Source of the DNA: Gloeopeniophorella convolvens
Taxonomy: Eukaryota > Basidiomycota > Agaricomycetes > Russulales
NCBI GenBank assembly: GCA_022496205.1
Contig: WTXD01000161.1
Span: 1-23,658 of the forward strand
Length of the DNA stretch: 23,658 nt
Reading direction: 5' to 3'
Positions 17,767-23,658 of this stretch are shown in pieces. The position numbers and the translations under genes are program-made. Under the pieces are notes generated by a model. The model did no database searches, had not been told where the DNA came from, and worked only from the letters and a program-made list of their open reading frames with translations. Each line of letters begins with the position of its first letter. Position 1 is the first letter of the stretch.

Positions 17767-18348
17767 CGTTCCCCGCTCTGAGGTGCCACACGTCCTTGTT
17801 TGGAGGGAATGGAGGGCGTGTGAACCTTTGCCCCTTTTGGGACCAGCATCGCTGTCGCGTTACAGCAGGTGTGATGGCAGCATGTTTCGGTGAGCCCAGC
17901 CCAAGCCCTGCTGGAGCGTGGCCCTAAAGGCTTGGTTAGATTTACTACGTGTTCTACAAGCTACCCCTCTTACAAGCCATAGCTGGCCAACCTTAATCTA
18001 CTTTGGGTGCCGCGCCCTTGCGTTTTTGGCTCAAATCTGTAAGCACTTGTCAACGAAGCGCGTGAGACCATCCTGCACCGTGCTTGGTATGCTGCCAGGC
18101 CCATGCGGAGTCAGCCTTGTCAAAGCAGCGGGTGTAGCAGCTATGGCACAGTGAAGCCCGGGTTAAAAGCTGGCTCATGCATGCGGGGTGCTCTGACAGA
18201 TCGATGTCATATATGCATACGGTCGCGCTAGCTGGTGCACTCTCCTGCTGCAGGCACCCGGCGACGCTACATTGTGGAGCCCAGGCGCCTCCGTTTTTAC
18301 CACCCCCTGCTCACACCGGTCCTCTGCTGCTCGCCCCCGCTCTCGCCA
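17767..18348. other. Stretch without a supported gene
   Basis: A 78-codon frame ending near 18154 is somewhat hydrophobic but starts at GTG and shows no domain or splice support. From about 18240 on, the DNA is Pro/Arg-codon and CpG-rich, which leaves several long frames open by composition. I assign nothing here. Confidence 0.4.
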
Positions 18349-19116
18349 TCAGGTGCGCGCGTGCGCGCGGCGGCCGTCCTCGTCGCCCTCGTCGCCGATG
18401 CCGCGCCCGCACCCGCGCGCTGCGTGCTCTCCGTTATCCCTCCCGTCTCCAACCCTTGCAGCACGACCTGCTTGAACGGCAGCGCTCCTCGGCTGGGCGG
18501 CGGTCCATTCGATTTCGACGTTGCTCCGCCCCCCGTACCCGTCGGACCACTCCCTGTTGATCTGGAACGTCCCCGTGGCCTCCAGGATGTCCTTGATGGC
18601 TATCATCTGTGCTATGTTAGCCAAGGATGCCACCTGGATGCGTCGAGCCAACGCACCACGCCGCACAGCGCGACGAGGAGCCCGAACGCCCAGCGCAAGA
18701 TGTCTAAAGTTTCAACAGCCGGCATATCTAGGCACATCAGGCTCGATCGCCGTAGAGATCGGGGCCGTGGCGCACCTTTAAGCGCAGCGGTGCGGTTGGA
18801 TGGTAAGGGGGTGGCTGGGGAAGGGGGGTGTGGTGGTGGTAGGAGAGAAGGTAGCCGGGGCGAAACGAGCGCCCGCTGCCGGCCTCCTCGTGCGCTTGCC
18901 CGCCTCTCCCACCCCCGGCACGCGCACGCAAACATCCAAGCAAGGTATACGCGTACCATGCCCAGGGTCCCGTGATCTCGCGCACCCAGCAGCGCAGCTA
19001 GCCCGACAAGAGCATGGAGGTTGAAGGACCAGGCGATGTCGGCACAGAGCCCTCGGCCTTCATGGTGCGCCTTCCTTTTTTTTTCTCGTGCACCTCGTTG
19101 CCGCAGCCCAGAGCAT
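18349..19116 (-). pseudogene. Relic of a small membrane-protein gene
   Basis: On the minus strand a first part encodes DIAWSFNLHALVGLAALLG, then in a shifted frame REITGPWAWYAYTLLGCL, both membrane-like. A likely intron follows, with donor near 18930 and acceptor CTTTAG at 18709-18704. The next exon reads ILRWAFGLLVALCGVVRWLD and RWHPWL, then shifts by one base to NIAQMIAIKDILEATGTF, followed by REWSDGYGGRSNVEIEW. The pieces add up to a two- to three-helix membrane protein with a hydrophilic tail. At least two frame changes not explained by splice sites suggest a pseudogene, or errors in the sequence. An A10 tract (T run at 19075-19084 on the plus strand) lies near the 5' end. I recall similar tails in basidiomycete hypothetical proteins but cannot name a function. 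Confidence 0.4.
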
Positions 19117-20280
19117 GACCGCGCTGCTGCCACAGGGCATCGCTCAATTCAGCGTGGGCAGCCCAGTTTTCCAGTGTGAAAACGGGGCGGTGCGCTCGGG
19201 CGCGCTCCTCCTCACCGCCAACGCGACGACGCGCTCCAGCCGCCCTATCGCCCTCCCACTCACCGCTGCTCCCCCGGCCTTCAGCCAGCTATCAATTCGG
19301 GCCGCGTCGCCTGGGAAGCGTGGCGGCTGCTGCTTCGCCGCGAACCCGCTGGTCTGCACGCGTAGGTACATGGTTCTGCGGCGCGGTGTCGGGCGGCACA
19401 CGCTCGACGGCCGTCGCGGGCAAGTGCTCCTGCGGCGGCGCTCTCGCTCGAGGCCCGCTCATCCTCCACCAGACCACGTACTGGCATTGTAATGCTTTGT
19501 GAAAGCTGTCCTAAGGCTGACAACGATGTGCAAGGCGACTCCGATGCTTGGAGGCTGGAGCCGTTGCAGCGCGAGGATTTTCAGGTCACAGAAAAGATAA
19601 AAGATAAGATTGATCAATGGTTTATCTATTTAGGTTAATCTAATCATACTAGATCTTACTACCGCCGTTCCCCATGCCCGCGCGCCGTCGCGAACGCCGC
19701 CGTCGTTGTTGCTACCGCTGCTGTCACCTTCGCTGCGGTCATCTTCGGGTTTGCGGTTCCCGCTATGGCCGCCGGTGTTGCTGTCGCGCTGCAGCCGTGG
19801 CGGTGCGGTGCGTTGCGCTGTTGCCCTCGCGATGCCACGTCGCCCGCCACGTGGCTGCGTCATCTCGCGCCGTCGTCACGGATTGTCGCACGGCGGGCAC
19901 GAGGCCAGCGTGGGCGTGGCGGTCAGCGAGCGTGCTGTGCGTTGCGCTCATGTGGCGTTTCTCGCGGGTCGCGGCGTAGGAGGCGGGCGTGGCGCGGCAA
20001 CGTGGTGGGGAAGTGCGAGGCGCGATACGTGATCAGTGCGTGCTGGTGCAGGGGCGGGGGCCGCACATCTTGTCCACATGCACGGAGGCGGGGCCGCTCC
20101 GGGGCACAGAGAGGGGGCATGGGGTGACTCTGGGGCACGACGCGGGAACGCGGGGCGCGGGGGAAAGGCATGGCACAGTAGCCCTAGACACACGCACAAA
20201 ATTAAATACCTAACAAGACGAATATCAGCGAAAAAGAAGATAGCTTACATAGAGAGGCCACAAAGTAGCGAGGGAGAGAC
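19117..20280. other. GC-rich region with an AT-rich islet
   Basis: Both strands have long open frames due to composition (about 19140-19500 and 19670-20180). The frame at 19700-19790 giving a run of Ala/Val residues could look like a membrane helix, but repeated GCN/GTN codons make it suspect. An islet at about 19585-19650 is AT-rich and rich in GATAA/GATC-like motifs, resembling the composition of the foldback element. No gene is supported. Confidence 0.35.
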
Positions 20281-21597
20281 CAGGGGTGTTCGGAGGGCCG
20301 GGGGGGAGGAGACTCAGGAGCGAGGGCCGGATCGGAATCCACCCGGCGCCGACGAAGCACGTGCTGTCACGCGCTTGGCGAGTTCCGGACTACCGTTTCG
20401 GGACTTCAGCCACTCAGTTCCTTTTTGGTCTCTCACTCCGACAGGCTGCCGCCCCCGCCGCTCGTCACCTCACGGCCCCCCGCCTCTGTCTCCGTCGCTG
20501 CCGAGCCCTCTTACGGGTCGTGGATGTCACTGGTGAGCGAATAGCGGTGCTATTCAAGCTAATAATATGGATTTATACAGGTTTTTTAGAGCTCCTGGTC
20601 AGCTTTTGCTGCCAGCTCACTGCCCAGCCTCCCCCCTCCCTGGGTACCTTCGTTCCAGCAGAGCCCTCAAATATCCCCGAAGGTATGCACCCCCACTTAA
20701 ACAGCCTAATAACATACTTCTCCAGGTTCCATAAGGCCGTTCACTCCCCATTTCCCTCCCCGACGACGCCACGCTCCGGCCTGCCCCCCCCCCCTCCCTT
20801 CTCGATCCCACGCATCGCTCCCTGCCTGGCCCCAGTGCCCACGCCCTGTCCCAAGCGTCGCCGAACCCAGCTCTTGACAGCGGCAGGGCGCGCAGCATGC
20901 CGGCGTGGATGACGAGTGCCCTAGCCTTTGCCGGCGGCGCTCGCATTCACACCTGAAGTCTGCGTGCACAGCAGCATGTCTCGCGGGGCTTAGGATGAGG
21001 GCGCAGCGTAGCTATACCACTCTGCGCTACCGGCGGCACTCGGGGCAGTTGCGTTTGCGATGCATGCGCACTCGGTATCTTCCCGCGCATCCTGTTTTTG
21101 TGTTTACATGGCCCATACATAGCTTGCTGGTCTTACTTTAACACATGTCAGCTTTGATATTGTTGTGGACCGCATTATAATGTGAAGCATGGGTTGAAGA
21201 AATGTTACAACGCGTTTTGCAAGTCGGTTGCTGGGCACATTGTTATCAGTCCTAAGGCAATTGCCTTAAGCATTATAACATCATTACACGATCATCTCGG
21301 ACCACCTGAACGTGCAGCTCCTGGACGCGCTGTCGAGCGATGGCGTGGCTGCAACGCCGGAGGCGGCGGCAGTGCGACGCCACCGTCGAGGCGCTGTGAT
21401 GGTGACGGCGGCGGCGGCACGTGCAGTGCGGACGCAGAATTCACGATGGTTGCGGCCACATCGGCGAACTCGCGCGCCTTTGCCGGGCGCCCCGCGTGCT
21501 GCGCACACGCCGTGCGACGTCGCTACTTTCCGCCACTGCTGCAACCCGTGCACTTACCGTGCAACGTCGTCACTCACACCCAACGCAGAACGCAGGG
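20281..21597. other. Region with two candidate plus-strand introns but no defined gene
   Basis: 20533-20580 (GTGAGC, GCTAATAA, TACAG, 48 nt) and 20683-20725 (GTATGC, CCTAATAAC, CCAG, 43 nt) look like canonical fungal introns. The 102-bp exon between them is open in one phase (FLELLVSFCCQL), and the downstream part is Pro-rich. I cannot find a start, a domain or a consistent phase on the far side, so no CDS is called. 21300-21560 is GC-rich with competing frames. A perfect 16-bp palindrome, TAAGGCAATTGCCTTA, lies at 21253-21268. Confidence 0.35.
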
Positions 21598-22139
21598 TGT
21601 CACGAACTGTACGATACATTTTCTTTTTCTTCCTTATCGTGACTGTACGATACGAGCTCCGTACCGACTCAATGACTCGGGGACGCTTATCTTTCACTCG
21701 TCATACGATTCCTTCACTCTTCTTGACGCGCCCCTTATGCCATTGGATCTTTATTGTACTTCTACCTAGGAGACCCACCTTGAGTCCGTTCTGACTCGGT
21801 ATGACTCGATACTAGGACGTTATGTAAACCACATCTCTTGTAGTACTTAAGGCGTAGCAGTTGTACTCTAAGGCCTTAAGCCTGTTCTCCTTTGTCAATC
21901 GACGAGGTTACCAGGGAATCCGCGTGAGGGACTTGTTCGCCCAAGTATCGCGAGGTCTTCAGCCTTGAACTCGACGTACCGGAGGCCGATTGCCTCCAGC
22001 TTCAGACATCACGTCTTATCCAGGATCCCGTGCACATTCACGTGCGCCTTCGAGGACCGGCTCACATCGAGACCGACTTATCGAACCTCGCTCGTCTGAG
22101 CCCTCGCCAGCTCCGCTCGCGCCGGCTCAGGCCGTGACA
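21598..22139 (+). repeat. Candidate 5' LTR of a retrotransposon
   Basis: The 542-bp stretch begins TGTCACGAACTG and ends GCCGTGACA, giving the TG...CA ends and 6-bp terminal inverted repeats (TGTCAC and GTGACA) expected of an LTR. A gag frame follows directly. No standard primer-binding site starting TGG is visible after 22139. The second LTR is outside the window, so the borders cannot be confirmed by comparison. If right, the upstream half of the target duplication is CAGGG (21593-21597). Confidence 0.55.
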
Positions 22140-22601
22140 TTAGAACAGGCTTCTCAGTCTCGAGAGCCGACGATCGCAGAACTTGTGACTGTCCGACTTC
22201 CTTTTGCACAGGACGAGGACGTCGCTCCCCCTGAACTCAGAGGAGAAGGACTACGAGGAATCTTCCACGACCGAGAGAACGGTTATTATCTAGTCCTCAG
22301 CGGACAGACCCTACGAGTACACTTCTCGAGCGACCAAGGCTGGAACTACGTCCAGTGGTCCGGAATCCACCAGAGATACGAAATCACCTCACCCGTAGTC
22401 GCACTAGGGATACCGAACCGAGACCAGGTAGTACAGTGGTTTCGCGAACACCCTACCCACGACTCCCCAGAACACACGACTCCCACTTCTACCCAACCCC
22501 AGAACTCCTCCGACCTCACAGGCGTCGCACGACGTCTTGAAGAAGCCGCCGCGGCACTCATATCCCCGACACCTGATCCTACATCCATACCAGCGCGCGA
22601 G

Positions 22602-23658
22602 ATGGCTGAAGAAACCCGAGTCGACTCCACGATCACCGCAGCCCGTCGAGACAACGGGAAACTCACAGGAGAAGCTCCGTTCATCTTTAACGGAGAATCC
22701 AAACGATATGCCGACTTCATGCGACAGTTCAACCTTTACGCATTCCTGAACGACGAAAACTCGACGTTCACCGACCCATTGAAAAAGATCTCCTTCTGCC
22801 TCACGTACTTTCGAGGCGCCATTGTGACCGACTGGGTCCAAAGGCAGATCGAGTGGTTGGAGAAAATCAAGGCGAATAGCGTCCTTGACCCACCAGTACC
22901 CTTCGCGACGAAGGACACCGCATGGACGGTGTTTAAAGATACCCTTGACAAACGCTTCCTAAACAGAGGAACCGCAGTCAATGCCAAACTTCTCCTGGCA
23001 AACATGAAATTCCGAGCCCCCGAGCCGATCGAGGAGTATATCGGAAAGTTCCGTACCCTTGCAGAGAGGGGGAACTTCCACCTCGACGCCGAATCCACCA
23101 TCATTATGTTCCTTCGCTCGTTCCCCAACGCCCTCGTCCGGGAAACCGCACGACAGGGAGGGGACGTGTTTGGAGTAAACCCCGGCAGCACCCGATGGAC
23201 CTTCGATCAATGGGCTGAGAAGCTTTGCGACCAGCAGCTTCAGTATCAGCTCATGAAGGAAATCTACGGAAATCAGGATACCCCGAGACAGCAGCCACGA
23301 TTTCAGATACGACGCCCTGGAGGAGCTGGACAGCCACCCCGGAACGACGGAGTAGTTCCCATGGACGTAGACACGGTGACGGTCAATCAGACCCAGTCAT
23401 TCGTCCATCAGAAAGGGAAGAAGCTCACGCCCGACGAACGGACCTCGTACATGCAGCAGGGACGCTGTTTCCACTGCGGCCAGCAAGGACACGTTTCACG
23501 TTCCTGCCCGCAAAAGGACTCACGTCCTCGGGAAACGCGTCAGCGACAGATCGACACGACAGACCCCACGACACCGACTCCCTCCACCTCTACCACTTCC
23601 TCCATTTCCCCACAGACGTTTGCAGCCTATCTGGCAAACGCATCTGACGCAGAAAAAG
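22602..23658 (+). CDS. gag: Retrotransposon gag protein (partial, 3' end off the window)
   Basis: From the first in-frame ATG the frame stays open for 352 codons to the edge. The central part is a gag-like capsid region: FIFNGESKRYADFMRQFNLY, ISFCLTYFRGAIVTDWV, a TAWTVFKDTLDKRF segment and IEEYIGKFRTLAERGNF follow in the order usual for fungal gypsy elements. Near the end lies a zinc knuckle, C289-F-H-C292-G-Q-Q-G-H297-V-S-R-S-C302 (CX2CX4HX4C), which binds element RNA during packaging. A Ser/Thr/Pro linker follows. The same frame is open upstream to 21969 with no ATG, and from 22140 on it looks coding (GIFHDRENGYYLVLSG), so the true N-terminus may lie upstream with a lost or non-AUG start. 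No stop interrupts it. Confidence 0.85.
   Translation, partial: MAEETRVDSTITAARRDNGKLTGEAPFIFNGESKRYADFMRQFNLYAFLNDENSTFTDPLKKISFCLTYFRGAIVTDWVQRQIEWLEKIKANSVLDPPVPFATKDTAWTVFKDTLDKRFLNRGTAVNAKLLLANMKFRAPEPIEEYIGKFRTLAERGNFHLDAESTIIMFLRSFPNALVRETARQGGDVFGVNPGSTRWTFDQWAEKLCDQQLQYQLMKEIYGNQDTPRQQPRFQIRRPGGAGQPPRNDGVVPMDVDTVTVNQTQSFVHQKGKKLTPDERTSYMQQGRCFHCGQQGHVSRSCPQKDSRPRETRQRQIDTTDPTTPTPSTSTTSSISPQTFAAYLANASDAEK

Larger units (their letters stand above)
21598..23658 (+). mobile_element. 5' part of an LTR retrotransposon, probably Ty3/gypsy
   Basis: Order seen: candidate LTR, then gag with a C-terminal CCHC zinc knuckle, running off the window edge. Protease, reverse transcriptase and integrase would lie beyond 23658. 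The Ty3/gypsy assignment is from the style of the gag protein and cannot be checked without the polymerase. Confidence 0.7.

Noticed and set aside
18235..18975. 246-codon plus-strand frame
   Set aside because: It is antisense to better membrane-like segments, Arg/Pro-rich, and starts in CpG-rich DNA without a promoter or splice signal.
19765..19800. Transmembrane helix in the 19.7-kb GC-rich stretch
   Set aside because: The Ala/Val run comes from repeated GCN/GTN codons in low-complexity DNA; competing frames are equally open.
20286..20912. 208-codon plus-strand frame read without introns
   Set aside because: It runs straight through two canonical introns and starts at a non-ATG codon; composition explains its length.

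Overview
The window reads as nuclear DNA of a filamentous fungus, most likely a mushroom-type basidiomycete (Agaricomycetes). The grounds are short introns of 48 to 61 nt with GTRNGY donors, CTGAY-like branch points and YAG acceptors, GC-rich codon use, a MULE-type transposase with a SWIM finger, a Ty3/gypsy-type gag, and degenerate copies of an Spt5-like NGN/KOW gene of a kind I recall as expanded in such fungi. The phylum is inferred from gene style and recall, not from a database search. There are no rRNA or tRNA genes, no CRISPR array and no bacterial operon structure.

Layout. 1-3084: GC-rich repeat debris, one open hypothetical gene on the minus strand (1782-2498, 'family A') and a shrunken Spt5-like fragment (2656-3080). 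3085-5388: a sharply bounded, very AT-rich foldback element with arms of 925 and 968 bp around a 411-bp spacer, no ORF and one CpG. 5388-7092: an orphan reading frame abutting the foldback, then a second family A copy apparently split by a poly(A)-tailed insertion. 7093-9600: a promoter-like stretch, a small hypothetical ORF and a broken minus-strand gene. 9606-12934: a long Spt5-like gene on the minus strand with recognisable introns but clear breaks. 13340-13681: a small hypothetical ORF. 13765-17353: a 17-bp direct repeat bracketing a 3.55-kb insertion that ends in A25 and contains an intact four-exon MULE transposase gene. 17354-21597: GC-rich gene-poor DNA with a ubiquitin relic and a frameshifted membrane-protein relic. 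21598-23658: the 5' end of an LTR retrotransposon (candidate LTR, then gag), running off the window.

Taken together this is a transposon-rich accessory or subtelomere-like region: host-type genes are mostly broken and duplicated, while the two best coding units are transposable-element genes (MULE transposase and gag). The most unusual object is the AT-rich foldback element. The most informative architecture is the nested MULE inside a target-site-duplicated, poly(A)-ended unit.
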